A stretch of 64,000 nucleotides of DNA from Stutzerimonas stutzeri (GTDB taxonomy: Bacteria > Pseudomonadota > Gammaproteobacteria > Pseudomonadales > Pseudomonadaceae): assembly GCF_019090095.1 (NCBI RefSeq), contig NZ_JAGQFP010000002.1, positions 124,001-188,000 on the forward strand, in the 5' to 3' direction. Both the position numbers and the translations under genes were made by a program. This document shows positions 16,952 to 26,141 of this stretch, piece by piece; the first letter of the stretch is position 1; every line of letters starts with the position of its first letter. The notes below the pieces were generated by a model, which was not told the DNA's origin, made no database searches, and saw only the letters and a list, made by a program, of their open reading frames with translations.

Positions 16952-18016
16952 CTACAGCAACGTCATTTGCTGCCCCGGCGGGGCAAAGCGGGTGCAATCG
17001 AGGCCGTAGTTCTGGTCACGCCGGTTATAGCCGAGGCGCTTGCAGGCCAGCTGGAACCGTTGCGCGAGCAGCTGGGCAAACTGGCCCTCACCGCGCATCC
17101 GGCTGCCGAAGCGGCTGTCGTAATCCTTGCCGCCGCGCGACTGGCGCACCAGGCTCATGACGTGCGCGGCGCGCTGCGGGAAATGCTCCTGCAGCCACTC
17201 GTCGAACAGCGTCGCCACCTCATGCGGCAGCCGCAACAGCACGTAGCCGGCAGACCGCGCTCCGGCTTCCCGCGCGGCCTCCAGCATGCGTTCGAGCTCC
17301 ATGTCGTTGATCATCGGGATCATCGGCGCGCACATCACACTCACCGGCACGCCGGCCTCATGCAGGGTACGCAAGACCCGCAAGCGCGCCGAGGGCGAAG
17401 CGGCGCGCGGCTCCATGATCCGTTTCAGTTCGTCATCGAGCGTGGTCAGGCTGACCGAAACGCTGGCCAGCCGCTGCTCGGCCAGCGGCACCAACAGATC
17501 CAGATCGCGCAGCACCAGCGAGCCCTTGGTGATGATGTGCACCGGATGCTTGAAGCGCAGCAGGATTTCCAGCGCCTGGCGGGTCAACCGCTGCTCGCGC
17601 TCCAGCGGCTGGTAGGCATCGGTATTGACGCCCAGCGCGATGGGTTGCGGCACGTAGCCTGGCTTGCTCAACTCCTGCTCGAGCCGCTCGGCCAGGTTGG
17701 TCTTGGCGATCAGCCGCGTTTCGAAGTCGATACCCGGCGACAGGTCCCAATAGGCGTGGCTGGGTCGGGCAAAGCAGTAGATGCAGCCATGCTCACAGCC
17801 GCGATAGGGATTGACCGAGCGATCGAAGCCGACGTCCGGTGACTGGTTGCGGGTAAGCACGCTCTTGGCCGTTTCCAAGCGCACCTCGGTGGCGCGGGTC
17901 GGCGGCACGTCCTGCTCCCAGCCATCGTCGTACGCCTCGCTACGCGTCGGGGCGAAACGGTTGTCCGGATTGATTGCGGTACCGCGGCCACGCGGCGTCG
18001 ACGACGGAACGGGCAT
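16952..18016 (-). CDS. PA0069-family radical SAM protein (SplB-like)
   Basis: 354 residues. The [4Fe-4S]/SAM motif CEHGCIYC (Cys74, Cys78, Cys81) follows the family stretch VNPYRGC, and the N-terminus has the typical STPRGRGTAINP signature. I chose the ATG at 18016, with AGGA 7 nt upstream, over the ATG two codons earlier where the spacing is too short. The family resembles spore photoproduct lyase and is often DNA-damage induced; a near-perfect LexA box directly upstream supports SOS control here. The substrate is unknown. Confidence 0.9.
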   Translation of the reverse strand: MPVPSSTPRGRGTAINPDNRFAPTRSEAYDDGWEQDVPPTRATEVRLETAKSVLTRNQSPDVGFDRSVNPYRGCEHGCIYCFARPSHAYWDLSPGIDFETRLIAKTNLAERLEQELSKPGYVPQPIALGVNTDAYQPLEREQRLTRQALEILLRFKHPVHIITKGSLVLRDLDLLVPLAEQRLASVSVSLTTLDDELKRIMEPRAASPSARLRVLRTLHEAGVPVSVMCAPMIPMINDMELERMLEAAREAGARSAGYVLLRLPHEVATLFDEWLQEHFPQRAAHVMSLVRQSRGGKDYDSRFGSRMRGEGQFAQLLAQRFQLACKRLGYNRRDQNYGLDCTRFAPPGQQMTLL

Positions 18017-18032
18017 AGCCATATCCTGATAA

Positions 18033-18048
18033 CTGTATTTATATACAG
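18033..18048. promoter_or_regulatory. LexA (SOS) box upstream of the radical SAM gene
   Basis: CTGTATTTATATACAG is a CTGT-N8-ACAG palindrome. With two flanking bases on each side it matches the E. coli 20-mer SOS consensus at 18 of 20 positions. It lies 17 nt upstream of the chosen start of the minus-strand gene and about 130 nt from the divergent acyltransferase gene, so the former is the likely target. Confidence 0.9.
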
Positions 18049-18176
18049 TATGCATGACTGCAATCCTCGCTCCATGCCGACCGTCGGGAAAATCAGGCGG
18101 GCCGGGGAATTTTTTCGGCAGTAGCCGGACAAACATCCCACTGCTTGAAATTCCCGGTATCGACATGGAGGTTGAG

Positions 18177-19250
18177 ATGCCCGCCCGCCCCGGCCTGACG
18201 TCTGCTCGCGAGAACAACTTCGATTTCCTGCGATTCTTCGCGGCAACCCTGGTGCTGTTCGTTCACAGCTATCCGCTGACCGGGCGTCGCCCCGATGAAC
18301 CCATCGAGCTGCTGACCGGTTACGAGAACGGCGGCGAATTTGCGGTTGCGGTCTTCTTCGTGATCAGCGGCTACCTGATCACCTCGTCGTGGCTCAACAG
18401 CAGTGGCACCAAGAGCTTCCTGATCAAGCGCGCTTTGCGGGTATTTCCCGCGTTGATCATGGCCGTGCTGCTGTCGACCTTCATCATCGGGCCGCTGGTC
18501 ACCGACCGCAGCATCACCGAGTACCTGGCGTCTCCGCTGACCTGGACCTACCTGCAAAATGTCCTGCTGGTGACGCGCTTCGAACTGCCCGGCGTGTTCA
18601 GCCAGAACATCTATCCGGACGTGGTCAACGGCTCGCTGTGGACGCTGCCGCTGGAAGTGATGATGTACCTCGGTGTGATGGCCCTCGGCTTGACCCAACT
18701 GCTGAGGCCTCGCCTGATCTTCCTGCCCATCGCCGGCCTCGCCGTCGGCTACTTCTGGCTGCTCGGCCGCCTCGGGATCGAATCCTTCTTCATCGTTAAT
18801 TTTTTCAAATTGGCGCTGCTGTACTTCACCGGCGCGGCGATCTACCTCTATCGCGACGCGTTGCCGTGGCGCGGCTGGATAGCCGTGCTGCTGGCCGCCG
18901 CCCTCGGCCTGACCTTCCATACCCAGGCGGGCCCCTACGTCTACATGGTAGCGCTGCCCTATCTGGTGATCTACCTCGCCTATGCACCGATCCCGCTGAT
19001 CGCCCGGTTCGGCAAGTACGGCGACTTTTCCTACGGCATGTACATCTATGCCTTCCCGTTCCAGCAACTGACGATTTACCTGCTCGGCCCCGAGATTGGC
19101 GTGTTCGGGCTGACCGTCATCAGCCTCGCGCCAACGCTGCTGCTGGCGATCCTGTCCTGGCACCTGATCGAGTCACCGGCAATGAAACTCAAGCAGCGCT
19201 TCGCACGCGCGGCGCGTCCGGAACTGGCCGGCGGAAAGATCGCCGGCTGA
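18177..19250 (+). CDS. Acyltransferase family 3 membrane protein
   Basis: 357 residues with about ten predicted membrane helices, typical of OafA/NodX-type O-acyltransferases that acetylate surface polysaccharides. Family features are the N-terminal RENNFDFLRFFAATLVLFVHSYPL with its conserved Arg and His, and the later FFVISGYLIT and GSLWTLPLEV stretches. The ATG at 18177 is chosen for GGAGG 5 nt upstream; an in-frame ATG at 18165 is possible. It stands alone and divergent from the radical SAM gene; the acceptor glycan is not evident. Confidence 0.88.
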   Translation: MPARPGLTSARENNFDFLRFFAATLVLFVHSYPLTGRRPDEPIELLTGYENGGEFAVAVFFVISGYLITSSWLNSSGTKSFLIKRALRVFPALIMAVLLSTFIIGPLVTDRSITEYLASPLTWTYLQNVLLVTRFELPGVFSQNIYPDVVNGSLWTLPLEVMMYLGVMALGLTQLLRPRLIFLPIAGLAVGYFWLLGRLGIESFFIVNFFKLALLYFTGAAIYLYRDALPWRGWIAVLLAAALGLTFHTQAGPYVYMVALPYLVIYLAYAPIPLIARFGKYGDFSYGMYIYAFPFQQLTIYLLGPEIGVFGLTVISLAPTLLLAILSWHLIESPAMKLKQRFARAARPELAGGKIAG

Positions 19251-19313
19251 GCCGGCACGGGGGTTCGGTTGCGGTTGCGACCTGGACGAGAGGCAGGCGC
19301 GGTGGATGCCAGC

Positions 19314-20081
19314 TCAACCCGCTGCGCGACGCACCTGCACCGATGCATAGCCAGCGCCGTGGTCATCGGTCAGGCATAGGACGCCGCGCTGCGCCAGCTC
19401 ACGGGCGCGCCAGTAAAGCAACATGTCGGTCGCGAAAAAACCGTCGCAGCGGGCCATGACCCCGGCCATGGCGCGGGACAACGGCATGTCCTCGTCGCCG
19501 CAGGCTTCGGTCAGTTCATGGTCGATTTGCCGATAGTCCTCGCCGACGAAACGCCCCTCCAGCCAACGTCGTATCGCGGCGTTTTCCGCCACGGCAGCGC
19601 GCCACTGACTGGCGAGCGCGGCGACCCTGGCTGGCTCGACAGGCTGCGGCTGGTCGAGCGCCACCAGCGCTTCGGGCGTATGCATGGAAACCGCCATGCG
19701 TGCGCCGACCCGGCTGTCACCGGTGCCGCAGGCGACTTCGTAAAAGGGCAGCGAGCTTCCCTCCAGCGCCGCGGCTACGCGCGCCAGCATCAGCTGTTCG
19801 GACGCGCTATCCCCATGCCAGACGGTGACCGGCCGCGACTGGCCAGACAGCGCCTCGAGCCACAACGCATCGCCGGCGATGCCGGAGAAATCCGGGCGCG
19901 ATGTCATGGCTGCGGGCCACAGGGTCTCCCAGAAGGCCAGCCGCCCCGAACACGGCGGCGTATCGATACCGGCAAGCGGGCCAACGGCCAGGTCATCGCG
20001 CAGCACGCGAACCTCGCTGCCATCAGCCAGCAGCGGCCGGACGCTGTCCGCGGCGAGGTCGCCACAGGTGAGATGCCACAT
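19314..20081 (-). CDS. DUF1835 domain protein
   Basis: 255 residues beginning MWHLTCGDLAADSVRPLL, the usual start of DUF1835 proteins; AGGAGG precedes the ATG at 20081. No catalytic motif that I can name; the family function is unknown. It follows the yheV-like gene by 17 nt on the same strand and is probably the third gene of the prlC transcript. Confidence 0.8.
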   Translation of the reverse strand: MWHLTCGDLAADSVRPLLADGSEVRVLRDDLAVGPLAGIDTPPCSGRLAFWETLWPAAMTSRPDFSGIAGDALWLEALSGQSRPVTVWHGDSASEQLMLARVAAALEGSSLPFYEVACGTGDSRVGARMAVSMHTPEALVALDQPQPVEPARVAALASQWRAAVAENAAIRRWLEGRFVGEDYRQIDHELTEACGDEDMPLSRAMAGVMARCDGFFATDMLLYWRARELAQRGVLCLTDDHGAGYASVQVRRAAG

Positions 20082-20098
20082 GGCGAGCCTCCTTCGGA

Positions 20099-20377
20099 TC
20101 AGTCGGACTTTTTCTTCAACTTCGGATTGGGAAAGAATTGCACGGCCTGCACCTGCGGATCGGCCGGCTTCGGCTTGGCCTGGTTGACCCGCGTACCCAA
20201 TTCCAGGGGCACCGACTGGCCCTGGGCGTTGAGGGTATCGGCGTAGCCGCACTCGACGCACTCGCGATGCGGAACGCCGTCGACATCCCACATCTTGATG
20301 CTGTCGCTGGCGCTGCACGCCGGGCATACAGCCCCGGCGATGAAGCGCTTGGTGGTCACCTTGGGCGCGTCGCTCAT
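20099..20377 (-). CDS. yheV: YheV family zinc-ribbon protein
   Basis: 92 residues with two Cys pairs, CPAC (18, 21) and CVEC (40, 43), forming a zinc ribbon, followed by a basic Lys-rich tail (KLKKKSD). Its ATG overlaps the prlC stop by 4 bp, the arrangement seen in many gammaproteobacteria. Molecular role unknown; coupling to prlC suggests a link to peptide turnover. Confidence 0.9.
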   Translation of the reverse strand: MSDAPKVTTKRFIAGAVCPACSASDSIKMWDVDGVPHRECVECGYADTLNAQGQSVPLELGTRVNQAKPKPADPQVQAVQFFPNPKLKKKSD

Positions 20378-22422
20378 GCCACGTTCTCCGTCAGGCCGAG
20401 GTGGCGCAGCAAGGCGTCGGTCGACGGCTCGCGACCGCGGAAGTCGACGAACAGCACCATTGGCTCCTGCGAGCCGCCGCGCGCCAGGATGGCCTCGCGG
20501 AAGGCGCGGCCCGTGTCGGGGTTGAACACGCCCTCTTCCTCAAAGCGCGAGAAGGCATCGGAGGACAGCACCTCGGCCCACTTGTAGCTGTAATAGCCCG
20601 CCGCATAGCCGCCAGAGAAGATGTGCGCGAAGCTGTTGGGGAAGCGATTGCTGGCCGGCGGACGCATGACCGAGACCTCGTCGCGGATGCTCTCCAGCAC
20701 TTCCAGCACGCTGCGGCCGTCGCCGTGCGTGGCGTGCAGCTCGAAGTCGAACAGCGAGAACTCCAGCTGGCGCACCATCATCAGGCCGGACTGGAAGTTC
20801 TTCGCCGCCAGCATCTTGTCGAGCAGATCCTGCGGCAGGGTTTCACCGGTCTGGTAGTGGCCGGAAATCAGCGCCAGCCCTTCGGGCTCCCAGCACCAGT
20901 TCTCCATGAACTGGCTCGGCAGCTCGACCGCGTCCCAGGCCACACCATTAATGCCCGAGGCACCGGCATGCTCGACCTGCGTCAGCAAATGGTGCAGGCC
21001 ATGGCCGAACTCGTGGAACAGCGTGGTGACTTCATCGTGAGTCAGCAGCGCCGGGCGCTCACCCACTGGCGGAGTGAAGTTGCAGACCAGGTTGGCGACC
21101 GGCGTCTGCAGCGTGCCGAGGCAGGTACGGCGCTTGTCGCGCGCCCCATCCATCCAGGCGCCACCGCGCTTGTTGGCCCGCGCGTAAAGGTCGAAGAAGA
21201 AGCGCCCGACGTGCTCGCCTTTCTCACGGATTTCGAACAGGCGAACATCCGGATGCCAGCTGTCGAAGCCTTCCAGCTCGTGGATCTCGATACCGTACAG
21301 GCGCTTGACGATGGCAAACAGGCCGGACAGCACCTTGTCCACCGGGAAGTACGCACGCAGTTCTTCCTGGCTCAGGCTGTAGCGGGCCTGGCGCAGCTTC
21401 TCGCCGAAGTAATTGACGTCCCAGCTCTGCAGATCGGTGACGCCCTGCTCCGCGGCGAAGGCGCGCAACTCTTTCAGGTCACGCTCGGCGAACGGCTTGC
21501 TGCGCGTGGCCAGATCCCGCAGGAAACCCAGTACCTGATCGGTGCTATCGGCCATCTTGGTCGCCAGCGACAGCTCGGCGTAATTGCCGAAGCCCAGCAG
21601 CTGCGCCAGCTCCTGACGCAGGTCGAGGATCTGCTCCATCACCGGGCCATTGTCGAACTGGCCGGCATTCGGCCCCTGGTCGGAGGCACGGGTGGAATAG
21701 GCGACGTAGACCTCTTCACGCAGCGCACGGTTGTCGGCGTAGGTCATCACCGCGTAGTAGCTGGGGAATTCCAGGCTGATCAGCCAGCCATCCAGCTCCT
21801 TGGCCTTGGCGGCTTCGGCCATCTGCGCCTTGGCCGAATCGGTGATGCCGGCCAGCAGGCTTTCGTCGGTGACGTGCTTGGTCCAGGCCTGGGTCGCGTC
21901 GAGCAGTTGGTTGGAGAAGGTGCTGCCCAGCTCGGCGAGCTTCATGCGGATCGCGCCGAAACGTTGCTGCTCGGCAGGCGGCAGGTCGATGCCGGAGAGG
22001 CGGAAGTCACGCAGGGCGTGGTCGATGATGGTCTTTTGCGCCACATCGAAGCCGTCGGCCTCGGGGCTCACCGACAGCGCCTGGTAGGCGGCGAACAGGT
22101 CGGGATTCTGGCCCAGCTCGGTGGCGTAGGCCGAGAGCTTCGGCAAGCAGGCCTCGTAGGCGCTGCGCAATTCAGGGTTGTTGCGCACCGCGTTGAGGTG
22201 GCTGACCGGGCCCCAGGCGCGGCTGAGGCGCTCGTTCATTTCATCGAGGCCGACCACCAGGGTGCTCCAGTCAAGGCTCTCGGCCGGGCGGCTGAGCAAC
22301 TCCTGCAAGGCGACGCGGTTCTCGCCGAGGACGGTATCGACCGCCGGCTCGACGTGTTCCGGGCGAATCTCGGAATAGGGCGGCAGGTCGAAGTCCCGAA
22401 GCAGCGGGTTGGTATCGGTCAC
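20374..22422 (-). CDS. prlC: Oligopeptidase A (M3 family zinc peptidase)
   Basis: 682 residues from a GTG at 22422 preceded by AAGGGG; an upstream in-frame GTG at 22452 lacks such a site. Cytoplasmic M3 metallopeptidase that degrades oligopeptides and cleaved signal peptides. The zinc site FHEFGHGLHHLLTQ with the downstream Glu region (GVAWDAVELPSQFMENW) is intact, and length matches E. coli PrlC. Coupled to yheV by an ATGA overlap. Confidence 0.95.
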   Translation of the reverse strand: MTDTNPLLRDFDLPPYSEIRPEHVEPAVDTVLGENRVALQELLSRPAESLDWSTLVVGLDEMNERLSRAWGPVSHLNAVRNNPELRSAYEACLPKLSAYATELGQNPDLFAAYQALSVSPEADGFDVAQKTIIDHALRDFRLSGIDLPPAEQQRFGAIRMKLAELGSTFSNQLLDATQAWTKHVTDESLLAGITDSAKAQMAEAAKAKELDGWLISLEFPSYYAVMTYADNRALREEVYVAYSTRASDQGPNAGQFDNGPVMEQILDLRQELAQLLGFGNYAELSLATKMADSTDQVLGFLRDLATRSKPFAERDLKELRAFAAEQGVTDLQSWDVNYFGEKLRQARYSLSQEELRAYFPVDKVLSGLFAIVKRLYGIEIHELEGFDSWHPDVRLFEIREKGEHVGRFFFDLYARANKRGGAWMDGARDKRRTCLGTLQTPVANLVCNFTPPVGERPALLTHDEVTTLFHEFGHGLHHLLTQVEHAGASGINGVAWDAVELPSQFMENWCWEPEGLALISGHYQTGETLPQDLLDKMLAAKNFQSGLMMVRQLEFSLFDFELHATHGDGRSVLEVLESIRDEVSVMRPPASNRFPNSFAHIFSGGYAAGYYSYKWAEVLSSDAFSRFEEEGVFNPDTGRAFREAILARGGSQEPMVLFVDFRGREPSTDALLRHLGLTENVA

Positions 22423-22551
22423 GGCAGTTGCCCCTTCTGAATGAATAATCACCGGTGCATGTTAAAGACAAATGCCCGACCGCGCAGCTGGGGAACTGAC
22501 CGATAGCGCCTGTCTATGTTCGAGACGGGGTTGGCGTCGTGCCGGAACTCG

Positions 22552-23556
22552 TCAGCCTGCCGGCGCGGCCAGCATGTTCATCACTAGGCGAATCATGACG
22601 TCCTTGTTGGCCGGGTCTGACTCGGCGACCAGCAAGGTCAATGCCGCCAGCCCCACGTCATTGATGACCGGCTCGCCATTGGTCGCCAGGAGGCGGCCAT
22701 TGCGGTACAGAAAATCGACGAACAGGAAGGCCGCGCTGCGCTTGTTGCCATCGGAAAATGGATGATTCTTGATGACGAAATAGAGCAGGTGCGCGGCCTT
22801 GGCTTCCACGCTGGGATAGGCCGGTTCGCCGAACACCGTCTGGTCCAGATTGCCCAGCAACGAGGCCAATCCATCGCCACGATCACGCGCGAACAAATCC
22901 GTCGCCTCCCCGCGGGTCATCAACTCGATCTTCAGCTTTTCCAAGGCTGCACGGGCTTCGACCGGGCTTGGCAAGGTACCGCCAGGCTGGGCTTCGGGCT
23001 CGGTCAGCAAACCCTCGTCGTAACGCTGCAGCAGCAGAAATGTTTGTGCATAGCGGCTAACGATATCTACCAGGCCCCGGCCGCTCTGCGTGTCTAGTGC
23101 GGGACTCTGTGCAGCCTTGCGCACCAGAGTCAGCGCAGCTTCCAGCTCACGGGCGTTGGTTTCGAAGCGTTGCTGGTTGAGCGTCCAGCCCTGCGTCAGG
23201 TGCTCACGCAGGATGCGGGTTGCCCATTGGCGGAAGCGTGTGGCCTGCTGGGATTTCACTCGATAGCCGACCGAAATGATCACGTCGAGGTTGTAGTGCT
23301 CAACGGATCGGGCGACCTCTCGACGACCCTCCTGACGAACTATCCGGAAATCCCGGATAGTTTCCTCACGCAGCAACTCTTCCTCAGCGAATACGTTCAA
23401 CAAATGCTCATTGACGGTACGCACATCCTTGCCAAATAGCTCGGCCATCTGACGCTGGCTCAGCCAGACCGTATCGCGAGCGGCATCCAACCGCACCTCC
23501 ACGGCCTCGTCGGCCGCGTTGAAGATGACTATGGGCACCCGGTTTTCAGCATCCAT
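22552..23556 (-). CDS. RhuM-Fic fusion protein (RhuM domain with C-terminal Fic/Doc domain)
   Basis: 334 residues. The N-terminal half (about 1-130) has the RhuM virulence-protein signature, including WLSQRQMAELFG, DVRTVNEHLLN and YNLDVIISVGYRVKSQQATRFRQWAT. The C-terminal half is a Fic/Doc domain with motif HPFSDGNKRSA at 265-275, complete for AMP- or phospho-transfer. Such proteins are usually in genomic islands and may act as solitary toxins or modifiers. I see no separate antitoxin gene beside it, only short gaps to prlC and to the SBF transporter. Confidence 0.88.
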   Translation of the reverse strand: MDAENRVPIVIFNAADEAVEVRLDAARDTVWLSQRQMAELFGKDVRTVNEHLLNVFAEEELLREETIRDFRIVRQEGRREVARSVEHYNLDVIISVGYRVKSQQATRFRQWATRILREHLTQGWTLNQQRFETNARELEAALTLVRKAAQSPALDTQSGRGLVDIVSRYAQTFLLLQRYDEGLLTEPEAQPGGTLPSPVEARAALEKLKIELMTRGEATDLFARDRGDGLASLLGNLDQTVFGEPAYPSVEAKAAHLLYFVIKNHPFSDGNKRSAAFLFVDFLYRNGRLLATNGEPVINDVGLAALTLLVAESDPANKDVMIRLVMNMLAAPAG

Positions 23557-23608
23557 GGGCGACCTCTTCCTTTAGCTTGTGGGGGCCTGCCATTGTGCAG
23601 CCTCATTA

Positions 23609-24607
23609 CTAAGGTGCACACCGCGACTCTCCCGGCGCGGGCTCCTCCTCCCGCTGCGCATAGCGCTGGGCGAGCACCGTGCAGACCATCAGCTGGATCT
23701 GGTGAAACAGCATCAGCGGCAGGATGATCATGCCGACCGCGCTGGTGGCGAACAGCACCTGCGCCATGGGCACGCCGGTGGCCAAGCTCTTCTTCGAACC
23801 GGCGAAGAGGATGGTGATGCGGTCTTCCAGGTTGAAGCCCAGCAGCTTGCCCAACAGGCCCGTTAGCCACAGCACGATTGCCAGCAGCAGGCAGCAGGCC
23901 ACCACCAATCCAAGCAGGTGGCCAAGCGGTACGATCTGCCAGAGCCCCTCGACAACCGCACCACTGAAGGCGGTGTAGACCACCAGCAGAATCGAGCTCT
24001 GGTCCACGGTTTTCAGCCAGGTCTTGTTGCGCGTCACCCAGGCGCCGATCCAGCGACGCGCGACCTGCCCGGCGATGAAGGGCACCAGCAGTTGCAGGAC
24101 GATCTTGCCGATCGAATCCAGCGTCGAGCCGCTATCGCCTTCGACGCCCATTAGCAGCAGCACCAGCAGCGGTGTGAGGAAGATGCCGATCAGGCTGGAC
24201 GCCGCGGCGCTGCAGATCGCGGCGGGCACATTGCCGCGCGCCAGTGAGGTAAAGGCGATAGCCGACTGCACCGTGGCGGGCAGGGCGCAGAGGTAGAGCA
24301 TGCCCATGTACAGCTCGTTGCCCACCAGCGGGGTCAGCACCGGTTTCAGTGCCAGCCCCAGCAGCGGAAACATGATGAAGGTGCAGGCGAATACCAACAG
24401 GTGCAGACGCCAGTGGCCGGCACCGGCAAGGATGGCTTCGCGCGACAGCTTGGCGCCGTGCATGAAGAACAGCAGTGCAATGGCGGCGGCGGTCAGCCAC
24501 TCGAAGAACACTGCGCCGCGCCCCTCGCAGGGGAACAGGGTGGCGATGGCAACCACGGCGAGCAGGGCCAGGGTGAAGTTATCGAAGAGCAGGCGGAGCT
24601 TGGCCAT
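23609..24607 (-). CDS. Bile acid:sodium symporter family (SBF) transporter
   Basis: 332 residues, about ten membrane helices. Family stretches are FFMHGAKLSREAI near the N-terminus and FAGSKKSLATGVPMAQVLF in the second half, as in YfeH-like bacterial SBF proteins. Substrate unknown. The start at 24607 gives the first helix directly. It diverges from an AraC-type regulator across an 82-nt gap, which suggests that the regulator controls it. Confidence 0.9.
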   Translation of the reverse strand: MAKLRLLFDNFTLALLAVVAIATLFPCEGRGAVFFEWLTAAAIALLFFMHGAKLSREAILAGAGHWRLHLLVFACTFIMFPLLGLALKPVLTPLVGNELYMGMLYLCALPATVQSAIAFTSLARGNVPAAICSAAASSLIGIFLTPLLVLLLMGVEGDSGSTLDSIGKIVLQLLVPFIAGQVARRWIGAWVTRNKTWLKTVDQSSILLVVYTAFSGAVVEGLWQIVPLGHLLGLVVACCLLLAIVLWLTGLLGKLLGFNLEDRITILFAGSKKSLATGVPMAQVLFATSAVGMIILPLMLFHQIQLMVCTVLAQRYAQREEEPAPGESRCAP

Positions 24608-24689
24608 GTGGATTCCTTGGGACTTGCAGACGACAGGGATCGACCTTAACGTGGGCGCCACCTTCCGACTAACGCCAAGCAGGCACGAA

Positions 24690-25514
24690 ATGTCGCCAAT
24701 CGGACAAGAAGCAGCGTTGATCACCCGCCTCGGTGCGCTCAAGTCGCTGCCACGGCCGGTCTATGGCCAGCTCGACTCACCGCCCAACCTCAAGCTTGGC
24801 TACCGCCACAGCCACCCCTGGGTGCAGCTGTCCCACGCGGTCGAAGGCGTGCTCGAAGTGCGTACCGACAGCGGCCGCTTCATAGCACCACCGCTGCGCG
24901 CGGTGTGGATTCCGGCGGGCGTGACGCATCAGGTCTTCTGCGCGCCGGACACCTGCATCCGCAGCCTCTACATCGACCGGGCTGTCGCCGGCGATGCGCC
25001 CGAGCATTGCCGGGTGCTGCAGGTCAGCCCGCTGCTGCGCGAACTGATCCGGCACTTCAGCACCCTGCCCGAAGCCTATGCCGAAGACGGCGCGGAGGGG
25101 CGCCTGGTGCAGGTGCTGCTCGATCAACTGGGAAGCGCGCCAGAGGTCGAACTGGTGCTGCCCCTGCCCGCAGAGCCGCGCCTGCATCGGCTGTGCAAAA
25201 GCCTGCAGGCGCAACCGGAATCCCAGGAAGGGCTGGCCGACTGGAGCCGCACTCTGGGCGTTTCGGAACGGACCCTGAGCCGGCTGTTCCTGCGCGAAAC
25301 CGGCCTGACCTTCCGTGCCTGGCGCCAGCGCATGCGGCTGCTCAGCGCCTTGCCGGCGCTGGAGCGTGGCGAGCGGGTGACCGACGTGGCGCTGGGCTGC
25401 GGTTATGAATCCCTATCGGCGTTTATCGCCGCCTTTCGTGAACAGTTCGGCGCCACGCCGGGCGAATTCTTCCGTCCCGGCAGCAACGCCGCCGAAGGTC
25501 GGGTCTATCAGTGA
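24690..25514 (+). CDS. AraC family transcriptional regulator
   Basis: 274 residues: an N-terminal cupin-like sensor domain (HSHPWVQLSHAVEGVLEV and the WIPAGVTHQ stretch) and a C-terminal double helix-turn-helix, with GVSERTLSRLFLRETGL in the first and VTDVALGCGYESLSAFIAAF in the second. The frame extends upstream, but ATG 24690 gives the family length and leaves room for a shared promoter with the divergent SBF transporter. Confidence 0.9.
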   Translation: MSPIGQEAALITRLGALKSLPRPVYGQLDSPPNLKLGYRHSHPWVQLSHAVEGVLEVRTDSGRFIAPPLRAVWIPAGVTHQVFCAPDTCIRSLYIDRAVAGDAPEHCRVLQVSPLLRELIRHFSTLPEAYAEDGAEGRLVQVLLDQLGSAPEVELVLPLPAEPRLHRLCKSLQAQPESQEGLADWSRTLGVSERTLSRLFLRETGLTFRAWRQRMRLLSALPALERGERVTDVALGCGYESLSAFIAAFREQFGATPGEFFRPGSNAAEGRVYQ

Positions 25515-25546
25515 CCAGCCGTTCTTACGCCTATAGGAGCAAACGC

Positions 25547-26089
25547 ATGAGCATCCGAACCTTCCAGGGCCACACACCCGCACTCGGCGAACGCGTCTTC
25601 GTCGACCCCAGCGCCGTGCTCATCGGCGACATCGAAATCGGCGAAGACAGCTCCGTGTGGCCACTGACCGTGATCCGTGGCGATATGCACCGCATCCGCA
25701 TCGGCGCGCGCACCAGCATCCAGGATGGCAGCGTGTTGCACATCACCCACGCCGGCCCGTTCAACCCGGACGGCTTCCCGCTGACCATCGGCGACGAAGT
25801 CACCGTCGGTCACAAGGTCACGCTGCATGGCTGCACCCTGGGCAGCCGCATCCTGGTGGGCATGGGTTCGATCGTGATGGACGGTGCGGTGGTCGAAGAC
25901 GAGGTCATCATCGGCGCCGGCAGCCTGGTGCCGCCGGGCAAGACGCTGGAAAGCGGTTACCTCTACGTCGGCAGCCCGGTGAAGCAGGCCCGGCCGCTGA
26001 CCGAGAAAGAGCGCAGCTTTTTCAGTTACACGGCCGGTAACTACGTGAAGCTGAAAAACCAGCACCTGGCCGAGGGCTGCGACGGCTGA
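25547..26089 (+). CDS. Gamma carbonic anhydrase family protein (left-handed beta-helix)
   Basis: 180 residues with hexapeptide repeats (for example VLIGDIEIGEDSSVWPLTVIRGD) and the three-His metal-site region (HITHAG, then VGHKVTLHGC), as in YrdA/PaaY proteins. AGGAG at 25535-25539 fixes the start. It begins 32 nt after the AraC gene. Catalytic carbonic anhydrase activity is not assured for this family branch. Confidence 0.92.
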   Translation: MSIRTFQGHTPALGERVFVDPSAVLIGDIEIGEDSSVWPLTVIRGDMHRIRIGARTSIQDGSVLHITHAGPFNPDGFPLTIGDEVTVGHKVTLHGCTLGSRILVGMGSIVMDGAVVEDEVIIGAGSLVPPGKTLESGYLYVGSPVKQARPLTEKERSFFSYTAGNYVKLKNQHLAEGCDG

Positions 26090-26141
26090 CGACCGACGCA
26101 GGCCCACAACGCCATGGCCTTGCGCGGCGCTGCTAGGCCCG

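Noticed and set aside
20401..22440. 679-codon plus-strand frame opposite prlC
   Set aside because: Shadow of prlC with a low-complexity composition; prlC has an intact zinc site.
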